Shown one piece after another: positions 14,654-21,971 of a DNA stretch of 31,373 nt. Position 1 is the stretch's first letter. Each line of letters begins with the position of its first letter. The DNA is from a virus: positions 1 to 31,373 of the IMG/VR virus record IMGVR_UViG_3300044712_001348, one strand, 5' to 3'. A program made the position numbers and the translations under genes. The notes beneath the pieces are model-generated. The model saw only the letters and a list, made by a program, of their open reading frames with translations, searched no databases and was not told where the DNA came from.

Positions 14654-15050
14654 GCTTAACTTTATTGAGTCTCGTACTCTCCAAAATAGGTAGTCCGCAT
14701 TCTGTAGGTACATAAATTACTTGGTGTTCCTTTGAGTTCTCAAGGTTCTGTATCCAAAGGTAGCGTAGATAGTCCTCATTACCCTTGAGGCTCTCCCCAA
14801 TAATTTGGTTGGCTTGAGCAACGCCTTTTGCTCTCGCAACTTCCGCCTCTGCAAGCAATGTAGCAGACTCCATTTTTGCTTTTGCTTCCGCAACCGCTAC
14901 CTCTTTAGAGGATTGAGCATGAGCAAGTTGAGCCTCTCCGTCTTTGCGTTGCGAATAAACATTGTATTGCGGCCATGCAACAAACGCGCCTACTATGATT
15001 GCAACAACAATTGCAATGCCGTACACAACTGACTTATGTTCCGAGTCCAT
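14646..15050 (-). CDS. Membrane protein resembling the C-terminal region of SPFH/band-7 proteins
   Basis: 134 residues from ATG 15050; the frame extends 16 codons to a TTG within a terminator, which is not favoured. One transmembrane segment at about residues 10-27 (VVYGIAIVVAIIVGAFVAW). An Ala/Glu/Lys-rich coiled-coil follows at about 33-78. The rest (GVAQANQIIGESL...YLRYLWIQNLE...VIYVPTECGLPIL) matches the end of prohibitin/HflK-type proteins, whose coiled-coil leads into 'Q.W....P.VIYVP'. The band-7 domain that should lie between membrane segment and coil is missing. HflKC-like proteins modulate FtsH; a truncated mimic could influence lysogeny or membrane proteolysis, which is inference. 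Confidence 0.65.
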   Translation of the reverse strand: MDSEHKSVVYGIAIVVAIIVGAFVAWPQYNVYSQRKDGEAQLAHAQSSKEVAVAEAKAKMESATLLAEAEVARAKGVAQANQIIGESLKGNEDYLRYLWIQNLENSKEHQVIYVPTECGLPILESTRLNKVKQQ

Positions 15051-15080
15051 ATCTTTTCTGCTTTCTGCCTTATGGCATAA

Positions 15081-15181
15081 AAAAAACCGTCGCCTCAAAT
15101 TTGATAAGAGAGACGACGGTTGAAATTAGGAGTCCTTTGCGGACTTGTGAGATACGAAAACTGTTGCTAACCTAATTTCAA
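15081..15181 (-). promoter_or_regulatory. Structured leader with terminator upstream of the SPFH-like gene
   Basis: Read on the minus strand, an 11-bp closing stem TTGAAATTAGG/CCTAATTTCAA (15181-15171 with 15130-15120) encloses a hairpin AGTCC/GGACT with loop GCAAA (15145-15131). A further about 25-base segment contains GTTAGCAACAG. Directly adjoining is a 12-bp stem (AACCGTCG...CGACGGTT, extended by CTC/GAG) followed by eight T. An enclosed junction next to an intrinsic terminator just ahead of a start codon is the layout of a transcriptional riboswitch or attenuator. No known riboswitch consensus was recognised. Confidence 0.6.
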
Positions 15182-15373
15182 ACTATCGCCGCTTATCATT
15201 CGGCTACTTCTATTTGCGTTTCCTATGGGTTTAATCCTTTAAGAAAATCGCAAATAATTATTGATACCCCCTCATATCGTCTTTTGCCATTATCAACCAA
15301 CAGCCTTGCACACTTTTTTCTACCGCAAAGGAAAACCCCGATTAAATGCCGAAAATAAGGGTAGAGGGCAAAC

Positions 15374-15592
15374 ATGATTACTACTACATGGCAAGATATT
15401 TTGGCAGACGGCACGACAAAACGGCAGCGGAGAGCAATGTACCGCTTGGGACTCTCTCGCTCTCTCGTCAAACAAATTAACAGCGGTACGGCAGAGGACG
15501 CAATCAACGGGTTACTTGCTCTGCAATCTAAAATCCGCAGCGAAGAAAGTGTGAAAGACAAAGGAAACCAAACCGCAACAGACGAAACATAA
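15374..15592 (+). CDS. Small basic hypothetical protein
   Basis: 72 residues, MITTTWQDILADGTTKRQRR..., basic N-terminal half (TTKRQRRAMYRLGLSRSLVK) and polar C-terminus. The helical pattern 'RAMYRLGLSRSLVKQINSGT' may be a helix-turn-helix, so a small regulator is possible but not shown. AGAGGGCAAAC directly before the ATG is the GGGCAAAC leader. A terminator follows 25 bases after the stop, so it is a single-gene unit. The 190 bases upstream, to the structured leader, show no other feature. Confidence 0.5.
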   Translation: MITTTWQDILADGTTKRQRRAMYRLGLSRSLVKQINSGTAEDAINGLLALQSKIRSEESVKDKGNQTATDET

Positions 15593-15617
15593 GTAGTATT
15601 AGTCAAAGGTCGAGATT

Positions 15618-15640
15618 AGAGAGAGGCAACCCCTCTCTCT
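15618..15640 (+). terminator. Terminator after the 15374 gene
   Basis: AGAGAGAGG pairs with CCTCTCTCT around CAACC, followed by TTTCTTTTG. The simple AG/CT repeat allows register slips. Confidence 0.8.
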
Positions 15641-15653
15641 TTTCTTTTGCCCA

Positions 15654-15677
15654 AAGTTCAAAAGTTCAGACTCTCAA
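15654..15677 (+). promoter_or_regulatory. Dispersed 24-bp motif, site 4
   Basis: Core AAGTTCAAAAGTTCAGA, then CTCTCAA. It starts 8 bases after the T-tract of the preceding terminator and precedes about 100 gene-free bases ended by another terminator. Confidence 0.6.
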
Positions 15678-15907
15678 CGCAAAGCATTAAAAAATCTCAA
15701 AGGAATATTTTCAGCAACGCAGTATACATATCTATCCTACAGCAATCTCCTTGACTGTTTGGAACTGTGTTACCAGAGAGAGCGGAGTTTGAACCGCTCT
15801 CTCTTGTTTTTTGCCGACATACTATTAGAGGTTGCATGGTTGCACCTCGCATTTTCCGAGAGGCTCGCATTGCTTCGGATTTACCTTTGCGAGCCTCTTT
15901 TTTTTCA
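15678..15907 (+). ncRNA. Possible small-RNA locus ended by two terminators
   Basis: 230 bases without a convincing gene. The first terminator is an 11-bp stem AGAGAGAGCGG/CCGCTCTCTCT (15775-15785 with 15794-15804) followed by TGTTTTTT. The second is an 11-bp stem AGAGGCTCGCA/TGCGAGCCTCT (15859-15869 with 15888-15898) followed by eight T. Between them lies a smaller hairpin (GAGGT/ACCTC with GCA/TGC). Two strong terminators with no gene between imply short transcripts from this locus, or insulation of the fibre operon. No promoter was identified with confidence. Confidence 0.45.
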
Positions 15908-15970
15908 TTCTCTCAAAGGATACCAAACCTCAATTGGCGAAAGAGTAAGTATCTTATGAGGGAAATCTGA

Positions 15971-16327
15971 ATGGTTACAAAAACAAGCGAAAACAAAATC
16001 CTATTATGGTTGGTTCAATCTCTTTTCTTCATTGCCTTAACGGTAACGAGTTACACCATTAAGCAAAACATAGACGCCATAAAAGAGAACAAAGAGAAGA
16101 TACAGCAGTTGGAACTCTGGCGAGCGGAGACGAGCGCCAACAAGTTTACAACCTCTGACGCTCTGGCGGTATGGAAAGAGATTGCCTCAATCAAACAGCA
16201 GATAGCGGAGATACCTAATAACTATCCAATCGTTATGCAGCGGATTGATAACATTGATAAGAGGTTAGACGAAAACAACAAGAAACTTGACCAACTGATT
16301 ATGAAACAATTCTCGACAACAAAGTAA
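15971..16327 (+). CDS. Membrane-anchored coiled-coil protein
   Basis: 118 residues. One transmembrane segment at about 10-28 (LLWLVQSLFFIALTVTSYTI) is followed by about 85 residues of heptad-rich helix (IDAIKENKEKIQQLELWRAE; later MQRIDNIDKRLDENNKKLDQ). The topology fits phage proteins near holins or of the XhlA type, or a spanin-like inner-membrane component; no endolysin lies beside it. GAGGGAAATCTGA precedes the ATG. It is followed at 6 bases by the fibre gene. Confidence 0.6.
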   Translation: MVTKTSENKILLWLVQSLFFIALTVTSYTIKQNIDAIKENKEKIQQLELWRAETSANKFTTSDALAVWKEIASIKQQIAEIPNNYPIVMQRIDNIDKRLDENNKKLDQLIMKQFSTTK

Positions 16328-16333
16328 TTACCT

Positions 16334-18700
16334 ATGAGCCACTCGATAGAACAATATAAAAACGGTATCCAAATAGTTACGCCAGAGAATGACCTTGCAG
16401 ACGGCGGAGCATTACTCAACGATAACTTTAAGCAGATTGCGGATTTAATAAGTACCGTACCTTGCAATTCAGAGTATACCGTTACAATTTCTGGCAACGC
16501 TTATGCTGGCGACTATCTTTGTAGTAGGGTAGACGTTGCATATGTTGGCACTCTTGGGGGCAATACTTGCTATCTCGCCAGAGGCATTGACGGCGTTTGG
16601 AATACGACCATAACAGACAGTAATCAAGATCCAGTATTTCAAGCCAACAACTCAACTCTCTCTGTTTGTCCACCTCTTGGGAGTTATACGCTCGTTGACG
16701 GCAGCGGCTCCGCCGTTGTTGCAACGGAGACGAGCGGCTCAAGCGGTTTCAGCGGATACAGCGGACTCTCTGGCAAGAGCGGTTACAGCGGCATAAGCGG
16801 ACGCTCTGGCGATAACGGTTGTTGCTCAACTTATACGGCTACAATTTCGGGGGCTACCTCTGACACAGACTGCAATGGTACTTGGATATTGGATACCCTT
16901 ACAGAGTCTGTAATCGGCGGTACGGCACCAGCGGTATCGACTTATGATACTGTCCAATTTCAAAGGGATAGTACAACTGGCAAATGGTTTTTGAATATCG
17001 TAACTCCGTCTACTGAATACAATTTCTACGCTGTTTCAGCCTCTAATTGTCCGCCAAAAACAGGTTGGACAGAGGAAAACGCAAGCGACGATCCAACGAT
17101 TACATTTGATAACTGCTATGACGGCTCAAGCGGTTTCAGCGGATACAGCGGAGTCAATGGTTGTCCGTCAACGTATACAGTCACATTGACCTTTGCGGCT
17201 CCAATCGACGCAAACCCAAATGGTACTTATGCCTTAACGAGACAAGCAAGCGGATCTTGGCAGTATTCCAACCCCTCGTTTGCTAACCCTAATCAGTTGA
17301 TAACGCTCTCTGTCAGCGGCGGCACTTGGACGCTCTCGTATTATGACGACGGCGTTAACTCCGCAACTTGGACAGCAACAGCAACCAACAATCAATGCCC
17401 TCCTTTAAGCGGTTGGTCTGTAGCGGGCAATGCTACCCTTGTTGCAATCTCCAACTCGTATTCAGTCAGCGGATACAGCGGAGCGAGCGGCTACAGCGGC
17501 AGAAGCGGTACAAGTGGTTACAGCGGACGGAGCGGATACAGCGGCTCAAGCGGCTACTCTGGCGTCAGCGGATACAGCGGCATAAGCGGACGCAGCGGCT
17601 ACAGCGGAGCAACCCCAACCGCGCCTCTAACGCTTACAGGGTCAAGCGACGTCGTTCAATTGACGGTTAAGGGCAATGCAACGCAGACAAGCAATATCCA
17701 AAGTTGGACTAATAGCAGTAGTACAGTTTTAGGAGCAGTTGGTGGCGACGGAGCGTTTAGACTAAAGACGGCAGTATGGCATATAGATACAGACAGCAAT
17801 AGCAGATTGTATTTTGGCTCAAGCAGTACAACCTATCTGCGTGGTTATGGCTCTGGCGCTGTATTTTTAGTCCGCAATGCAAGCGATAGCGACATTTATC
17901 AAGTCAACAATGACGGTACAATGATTGTCTTTAACTCAACAGCGAGTACGGGCGTCTCCAAGTTTGTCGTTAAAGCGGGGGCAGGCCAATCAACAACCAA
18001 CTTGCAAGAATGGCAAAACAATAGCGGTACAGCATTAGTGTCTATAACCGCTACAGGCGAAATAGATATGGGTACTGCCATAACCGCTCAAAAGTTTTGG
18101 CTCTATAAAAGCGGTACAACCCGTTATGGTATGGGTATCCAATCAGGCGAATTGGATTTCTTTGCCCCAACTGGCGGCAAGATTGTCTTTGGTCAAATGA
18201 GTACCTCTGACGGTACTACTCAAACACAGTTTTGTTGCTTTGATATGGGCAACAAACGCTTTGGGGTTGGTACTCTAACGCCTACATGCGCAGCAAGCCT
18301 TATTGACCTAAACAACAACGCAACGACTACGGTAGGTAGCGGCGGTATGGTAGAGATTATGAACTTGGGACGTGGCGTCTCGGGCGGCAACTCATGGCCG
18401 CAAGTCGCCTCGTTTTTTGTAGGTCGATACAAGACGGCTACAACATTCTCGCCAGAAACAAGATTAGAACTCAAACTGAAAAATGCCTCTGACGGTACGC
18501 TTGCGGGCGATACAACCGCAGGTGTTTGGACCTCGGACGGACGCTCTATAACTGTTGTCCCCAACTCCGCAATAGCAGACGCAACGCTTGGAGCCTCGCA
18601 AATGTCTTTCTATTTGAATGAGGGTACAAATACTCTTACATGCAAGGTTAAGTACGCAGACGGTACAACCGTAAAGACAGGGACAATGGCTCTCTCGTAA
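16334..18700 (+). CDS. Tail fibre protein with collagen-like repeats
   Basis: 788 residues. The N-terminus (about 1-40, with DLADGGALLNDNFKQIADLI) resembles phage fibre attachment regions. Collagen-like Gly-x-Ser/Gly-Tyr-Ser triplets occur at about residues 134-162, 262-276 and 378-425, alternating with compact beta domains holding Cys pairs (CPPLG, CPPKTGW, CPPLSGW), so the first part is a repeating domain-collagen array. The C-terminal 350 residues form repeated units with 'STTYLRGYG' and 'TGEIDMGTAITAQKF', typical of trimeric fibres, ending in an enzymatically silent head. A receptor-binding fibre is the natural reading. Confidence 0.8.
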   Translation: MSHSIEQYKNGIQIVTPENDLADGGALLNDNFKQIADLISTVPCNSEYTVTISGNAYAGDYLCSRVDVAYVGTLGGNTCYLARGIDGVWNTTITDSNQDPVFQANNSTLSVCPPLGSYTLVDGSGSAVVATETSGSSGFSGYSGLSGKSGYSGISGRSGDNGCCSTYTATISGATSDTDCNGTWILDTLTESVIGGTAPAVSTYDTVQFQRDSTTGKWFLNIVTPSTEYNFYAVSASNCPPKTGWTEENASDDPTITFDNCYDGSSGFSGYSGVNGCPSTYTVTLTFAAPIDANPNGTYALTRQASGSWQYSNPSFANPNQLITLSVSGGTWTLSYYDDGVNSATWTATATNNQCPPLSGWSVAGNATLVAISNSYSVSGYSGASGYSGRSGTSGYSGRSGYSGSSGYSGVSGYSGISGRSGYSGATPTAPLTLTGSSDVVQLTVKGNATQTSNIQSWTNSSSTVLGAVGGDGAFRLKTAVWHIDTDSNSRLYFGSSSTTYLRGYGSGAVFLVRNASDSDIYQVNNDGTMIVFNSTASTGVSKFVVKAGAGQSTTNLQEWQNNSGTALVSITATGEIDMGTAITAQKFWLYKSGTTRYGMGIQSGELDFFAPTGGKIVFGQMSTSDGTTQTQFCCFDMGNKRFGVGTLTPTCAASLIDLNNNATTTVGSGGMVEIMNLGRGVSGGNSWPQVASFFVGRYKTATTFSPETRLELKLKNASDGTLAGDTTAGVWTSDGRSITVVPNSAIADATLGASQMSFYLNEGTNTLTCKVKYADGTTVKTGTMALS

Positions 18701-18712
18701 GGATAAAGACTA

Positions 18713-18976
18713 ATGGCTCTCGCTTATGCTCAATTTGAAATAGGTCAATACGCTACCCTCGAAACAGAGGAGTACGCAGACCTACTCATTGACCTAATCG
18801 CTAACCTAATTGCCTTTACATATGCCGTTGAATGTCTGCGCCAAACAATAAACGCAGACCTACTCAACCAAACAGTAGCGGCAAATGCGTTGAGGCAAAC
18901 AACAAACGCAGACCTCCTCAAGCAGACAGAAGCGATTGAGGGCACACGCTTAAATAGTTCGATAGATATAAGGTAG
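18713..18976 (+). CDS. Small fibre-associated protein with internal repeat
   Basis: 87 residues. LRQTINADLLNQT is followed 18 residues later by LRQTTNADLLKQT, a tandem duplication within a helical region; further weak copies may follow. The N-terminal 40 residues are acidic and hydrophobic (EEYADLLIDLIANLIAFTYA). AAGGATAAAGACTA precedes the ATG. It lies between fibre genes and may be a fibre chaperone or trimeric coiled-coil component; the family is not recognised. Confidence 0.55.
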   Translation: MALAYAQFEIGQYATLETEEYADLLIDLIANLIAFTYAVECLRQTINADLLNQTVAANALRQTTNADLLKQTEAIEGTRLNSSIDIR

Positions 18977-18983
18977 GGACAAT

Positions 18984-19355
18984 ATGATTTACAGATTTGA
19001 AGGCGAAGAAAACAACCCAAAAACATTACGCTACAGAGCGATTAAGTCAGACGGTACAGACTTAAAGCAAGCAGACGTCTCCTCAATCAAACTCTTTGTC
19101 TACGAGACGGAGAGCGAAACCCTCAAGACAGCAGCGGGCGGAGAGACTCTAACGGTTGGCTCTGTTGTATTTGATACGCTCCAATCTTGGGACATTGACG
19201 AGGACGGCTACAACGTGCGCGTAACCGTCAGCGGTACATATCTAACGGACGCGGGCAAAACATACAGAGTTGAAGTAAAGATTACACCTACAAGCGGAGA
19301 GGCGTATTACCTCGACCATGTAGAAATAAAATGCGTTGAAACATATTCAGCATAA
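18984..19355 (+). CDS. Beta-rich tail or baseplate accessory protein
   Basis: 123 residues with an Ig/fibronectin-like beta pattern: strands such as KTLRYRAIKSDGTDLK, SIKLFVYET, VVFDTLQSW, YNVRVTVSGTYLTDAGKTYR and YYLDHVEIK. This resembles the N-terminal domains of phage baseplate proteins of the BppU type, where a small beta sandwich binds the fibre. It follows the fibre genes in the same operon. The assignment is structural impression only. Confidence 0.5.
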   Translation: MIYRFEGEENNPKTLRYRAIKSDGTDLKQADVSSIKLFVYETESETLKTAAGGETLTVGSVVFDTLQSWDIDEDGYNVRVTVSGTYLTDAGKTYRVEVKITPTSGEAYYLDHVEIKCVETYSA

Positions 19356-19366
19356 GGGCAAACAGT

Positions 19367-19645
19367 ATGGACAGTTGGACAGATAAGGTTGACTTTGAGA
19401 TTACCAAACATGAGGGGACAAAAGAGAATGGTCACCCATATGAAACGGGTTACTCAACAATCATAGACGGCTATGGCAGCGGCGTCTTTTGGGTTGGCAA
19501 GCATAAGGCTCAACAACAAGACGCTATCAAGTTATTCCTACTCCAAGCAGTCAACAACAACAGAGAGCGTATGCAACGCATTGAGAAAGCAGCAGAGAAG
19601 ACCCGCCAGTACCATAGGCAAAAACGTAATGCAAAACCGTTGTAG
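19367..19645 (+). CDS. Hypothetical protein
   Basis: 92 residues. The N-terminal half has aromatic and Gly content (GYSTIIDGYGSGVFWVGKHK). The C-terminal half is a basic helix (NNNRERMQRIEKAAEKTRQY) ending RQKRNAKPL, which may bind nucleic acid. AAGGGCAAACAGT, the shared leader, precedes the ATG. It overlaps the HNH gene by 17 bases. Function unknown. Confidence 0.6.
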   Translation: MDSWTDKVDFEITKHEGTKENGHPYETGYSTIIDGYGSGVFWVGKHKAQQQDAIKLFLLQAVNNNRERMQRIEKAAEKTRQYHRQKRNAKPL

Positions 19646-19994
19646 AGGATCATTCTGTACCGAGAGAGTAACGCTTGGAGACAAGTATTGCCCCAAGCAC
19701 TTGAAAGCGGCTCAAGCAAAATACGAGGCGTACTCTCGTCTCTATGACGCTACTCGCAGAGTCTACGAGCCAGAGTACAGAGCCTTTTATGCCTCGAAAG
19801 AATGGCGAGACTTAAGAGACGAACTACTTAAAGAGCAACCTATTTGCGTCCTCTGCAAGAAAGCATTTGCGAATGAATGTCACCATGAGATACCGCTTAA
19901 GGTCGATTGGTCAAGGCGATTAGACAAGACGAATATCCGTCCGCTCTGCAAGGGTTGTCACTCAAGCATAGAGAAACAAAAGCGAAAATATTAA
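19629..19994 (+). CDS. HNH endonuclease
   Basis: 121 residues from ATG 19629, chosen because the longer frame overlaps the previous gene entirely. An N-terminal zinc-ribbon-like part CRGSFCTE...KYCPKHL is followed by a conserved segment W-R-x-L-R. The HNH core has Cys pair CVLCKK, catalytic ECHHEIPL, N of KTNIRPLC and the final CKGCHSS; H-H, N and H are all present. In HK97-type phages an HNH protein near the terminase assists packaging or DNA processing. Here it lies 4 kb upstream of the terminases, separated by small genes. A homing-type nuclease is possible but less likely. Confidence 0.85.
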   Translation: MQNRCRGSFCTERVTLGDKYCPKHLKAAQAKYEAYSRLYDATRRVYEPEYRAFYASKEWRDLRDELLKEQPICVLCKKAFANECHHEIPLKVDWSRRLDKTNIRPLCKGCHSSIEKQKRKY

Positions 19995-20052
19995 AAGGAT
20001 TATTCGCCGATATAAAAGAATAAGAATAAGACAATCAACATAAGGGCAAACT

Positions 20053-20469
20053 ATGTTTTCATTTCTCAAATCATTATTTCGCAAGAGAGTATCTCCTACG
20101 CTCTTAACAAGCAGAGACTCCGTTACCTATAACCCCAACTCTCTCGTAGTTGGTCCTCATTTGGGCAAAGCAATCTGCGACGTCTTCGGACTCAAATCCG
20201 TTAGAGACATTTCGCTGCATATGCCGTTTAGAGAAATGGCGTACATAGAGACAAAGCAACTCATTAGACAAGAGCAAGGCGAGCAAATCGTTGAGGTACT
20301 CAAGCGGTATGAGTTGAAAGAGATAACAGAGAAGCAAGAGAGCGAGAGCGTAGACAAGGATCTAAAGAGCATACAAACAATGTTGGCGCAGATTAAAGGC
20401 GGACTCATTACCAACCATGAAGCAAGAGAGCAACTCAACGCCAACTCAACAGAGGCAGAGAAGCAATGA
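20053..20469 (+). CDS. Hypothetical protein
   Basis: 138 residues. A short hydrophobic-basic N-terminus (MFSFLKSLFRKRVSP) is too short for a transmembrane span but could associate with membrane. The body is helical, ending in a charged coiled-coil (VDKDLKSIQTMLAQIKGGLI). Shared leader AAGGGCAAACT precedes the ATG. It overlaps the next gene by ATGA. Function unknown. Confidence 0.6.
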   Translation: MFSFLKSLFRKRVSPTLLTSRDSVTYNPNSLVVGPHLGKAICDVFGLKSVRDISLHMPFREMAYIETKQLIRQEQGEQIVEVLKRYELKEITEKQESESVDKDLKSIQTMLAQIKGGLITNHEAREQLNANSTEAEKQ

Positions 20470-20633
20470 AGTTTCTTAAGTATCTATTAGCAGCAGTGGC
20501 TTGGGACTTATGTACATTCCTATTCGTTATCACGTTTCCATTATGGATATTCGGCGAATGGTATTTAGACAAGCATGAGGCGCGAACAACAAGAGAGGCT
20601 ACCAAATGGCTACAGAGAATGAGCAACCATTAA
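20466..20633 (+). CDS. Small membrane protein
   Basis: 55 residues, MKFLKYLLAAVAWDLCTFLF..., with one strong transmembrane span at about 5-28 and a basic helical tail (EARTTREATKWLQRM). It overlaps the previous gene by 4 bases and the next by 28. Size and charge pattern fit a pinholin-like or an accessory membrane protein; nothing in the context confirms a lysis role. Confidence 0.55.
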   Translation: MKFLKYLLAAVAWDLCTFLFVITFPLWIFGEWYLDKHEARTTREATKWLQRMSNH

Positions 20634-20782
20634 TACTCAAATGCGAGATATGCAATAACGAGTACACAGCAATCAATAGCGTTGAGGAAATGGTAGAGGA
20701 CGCTATCGAGAGGTTGGGGGAGACAATAGACCCCGTACTTGTATGCGAGCAATGCTATAACGCAATCATGAAAGGACAATAG
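20606..20782 (+). CDS. Small zinc-ribbon-like protein
   Basis: 58 residues, MATENEQPLILKCEICNNEY..., with CEIC and CEQC spaced 32 residues apart, a likely zinc-binding pair. It is nested over the end of the membrane protein gene (28-base overlap) and has GAGAGG well spaced before its ATG. The stop is followed within 6 bases by a tRNA-like RNA. Function unknown; such ribbons often bind nucleic acid or protein. Confidence 0.6.
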   Translation: MATENEQPLILKCEICNNEYTAINSVEEMVEDAIERLGETIDPVLVCEQCYNAIMKGQ

Positions 20783-20787
20783 GCAGC

Positions 20788-20914
20788 GGCTTTAGTTTAA
20801 CTGGCAGAATACAACCGAAGTACAAAGGGAATAAGGCAACGAATAAGCCGTAAGGCTAAAGCCTTTGAAGCATGGAAAAGGTTGAGGTGTTGGGGTTCGA
20901 CTCCCCTATAAGCC
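20788..20914 (+). ncRNA. tRNA-like RNA with a 63-base expansion in the anticodon loop
   Basis: Canonical T-arm: GGGG (20892-20895), TTCGACT loop, CCCC. Acceptor ends GGCTT (20788-20792) and AAGCC (20910-20914), followed by A as discriminator; only 5 bp pair. D-arm GTTT-AACTGGCA-GAAT (20795-20810) with the GG of a D-loop. Stem CAACC/GGTTG (20812-20816 with 20880-20884) sits where the anticodon stem belongs, but the loop between is 63 bases and carries its own structure: AAGGC/GCCTT (20833-20837 with 20861-20865) around AGCC-GTAA-GGCT. No CCA encoded. It could be a tRNA gene with an insertion or intron, or a tRNA mimic. Confidence 0.55.
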
Positions 20915-20927
20915 AATGCTTACTATT

Positions 20928-21212
20928 ATGAATTACTGCATAGCAAGAGACATTACTTGGACCTTTACCAATTGGGACTCTCTCGGTGCAACGCCATACC
21001 AAACAACAGAGGTAAGGGTTGAGTATGTCAACAGCAAACGCAGACGACATATCAAAGGACGCAGCAACCAACGCGCTCTGCTTTTCTCAACCCAAGCAGA
21101 GGCAGCAAAGTATATGGTTAAGAAACATATACGAGTAGAGGACGGTTGGGAGATAAGGCAAGACAAGCAACCTTACGAGTGGTTGCAACTTACGAAAGGG
21201 CAAACAGAATGA
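20928..21212 (+). CDS. Hypothetical protein, KGQTE-ending gene 1
   Basis: 94 residues from ATG 20928 (98 from ATG 20916, which lies one base past the tRNA-like RNA). MNYCIARDITWTFTNWDSLG; mixed strands and a basic middle (YVNSKRRRHIKGRSNQR). The last five codons spell KGQTE because the sequence AAAGGGCAAACAGAATGA is both its 3' end and the ribosome site plus start of the next gene. Function unknown. Confidence 0.6.
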   Translation: MNYCIARDITWTFTNWDSLGATPYQTTEVRVEYVNSKRRRHIKGRSNQRALLFSTQAEAAKYMVKKHIRVEDGWEIRQDKQPYEWLQLTKGQTE

Positions 21213-21421
21213 TTATTGCAGAGGTTGATTACACCAATTATCCAAGCGGCATTTTTAGTAAGCAGCGTGGTTGGTTCGCTATTGACGAAGCAAGCGGCGT
21301 TGCAACGCGCCCATATTGGTTTAGGCAGTCATTAGTTAATGAGGACAATTTCTATTTCGGTATTTTGCAACCGATATTGGCAACGCATTTACAAGAATTA
21401 TTGAAAGGGCAAACAGAATGA
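21209..21421 (+). CDS. Hypothetical protein, KGQTE-ending gene 2
   Basis: 70 residues, MIIAEVDYTNYPSGIFSKQR... The start overlaps the previous stop (ATGA) with the AAAGGGCAAACAGA leader, so this start is preferred over the longer frame. Aromatic-rich with Gly/Phe turns; ends KGQTE like its neighbours. Its YTNYPS resembles YEYVNYPS in the next gene, hinting at a shared fold. Function unknown. Confidence 0.6.
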   Translation: MIIAEVDYTNYPSGIFSKQRGWFAIDEASGVATRPYWFRQSLVNEDNFYFGILQPILATHLQELLKGQTE

Positions 21422-21696
21422 CTGCAAGTAAGCACGTATTTAGGTTTAAGGCAACCAACAATGAGGACGGACGGTGGGGCAAAGAGTACAACGGAGCAAC
21501 GCCTCAATATCGCTATCGTGTCCTATCGTATGACTACAACAAGCAAGAGGGGTTTATTGCTCAAGAGGTACATGATTACGAGTATGTAAATTATCCGTCT
21601 ATTCTTGAGTCCTCAATTGTTCTCTTGGACTATGACGACGAGACTCAACGACTAATGCAAGCAGGCAAGTATATAAAGAAAGGGCAAACAGAATGA
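21418..21696 (+). CDS. Hypothetical protein, KGQTE-ending gene 3
   Basis: 92 residues, MTASKHVFRFKATNNEDGRW... with alternating polar and aromatic strands (YRYRVLSYDYNKQEGFIAQE). It also ends KGQTE over the shared leader and overlaps the next gene by ATGA. 'YVNYPSILES' echoes 'YTNYPSGIFS' of the previous gene. Function unknown. Confidence 0.6.
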   Translation: MTASKHVFRFKATNNEDGRWGKEYNGATPQYRYRVLSYDYNKQEGFIAQEVHDYEYVNYPSILESSIVLLDYDDETQRLMQAGKYIKKGQTE

Positions 21697-21956
21697 CAGA
21701 AGATTTAGACAACCTAATCAACATGACAGAGAAGTATCTGCAAGAGGACAAGCGGACAATAGAGCAAGAGCGGCTTAAGTTTGTCCTATTCCTCGCAGAC
21801 CACTTTGACCTCGACATAAGAGAGTTAAAAGTAGGTCAAGCGTCCGCTCTCTATCTCAAGGTAGAGGCTTGGGTACGCAACGCAGTAGAGGATTACTTTG
21901 CAGACTTCAAACCAACGCTACCGCCAGAGGCAAGCGATATAGAGGAAACGCTTTAA
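21693..21956 (+). CDS. Hypothetical acidic helical protein
   Basis: 87 residues, strongly helical and acidic (MTEDLDNLINMTEKYLQEDK...), ending PPEASDIEETL. It has the shared leader AAAGGGCAAACAGA before its ATG but does not itself end KGQTE. A helix-rich small phage protein; function unknown. Confidence 0.6.
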   Translation: MTEDLDNLINMTEKYLQEDKRTIEQERLKFVLFLADHFDLDIRELKVGQASALYLKVEAWVRNAVEDYFADFKPTLPPEASDIEETL

Positions 21957-21971
21957 GGTAGGGCAAACGCT

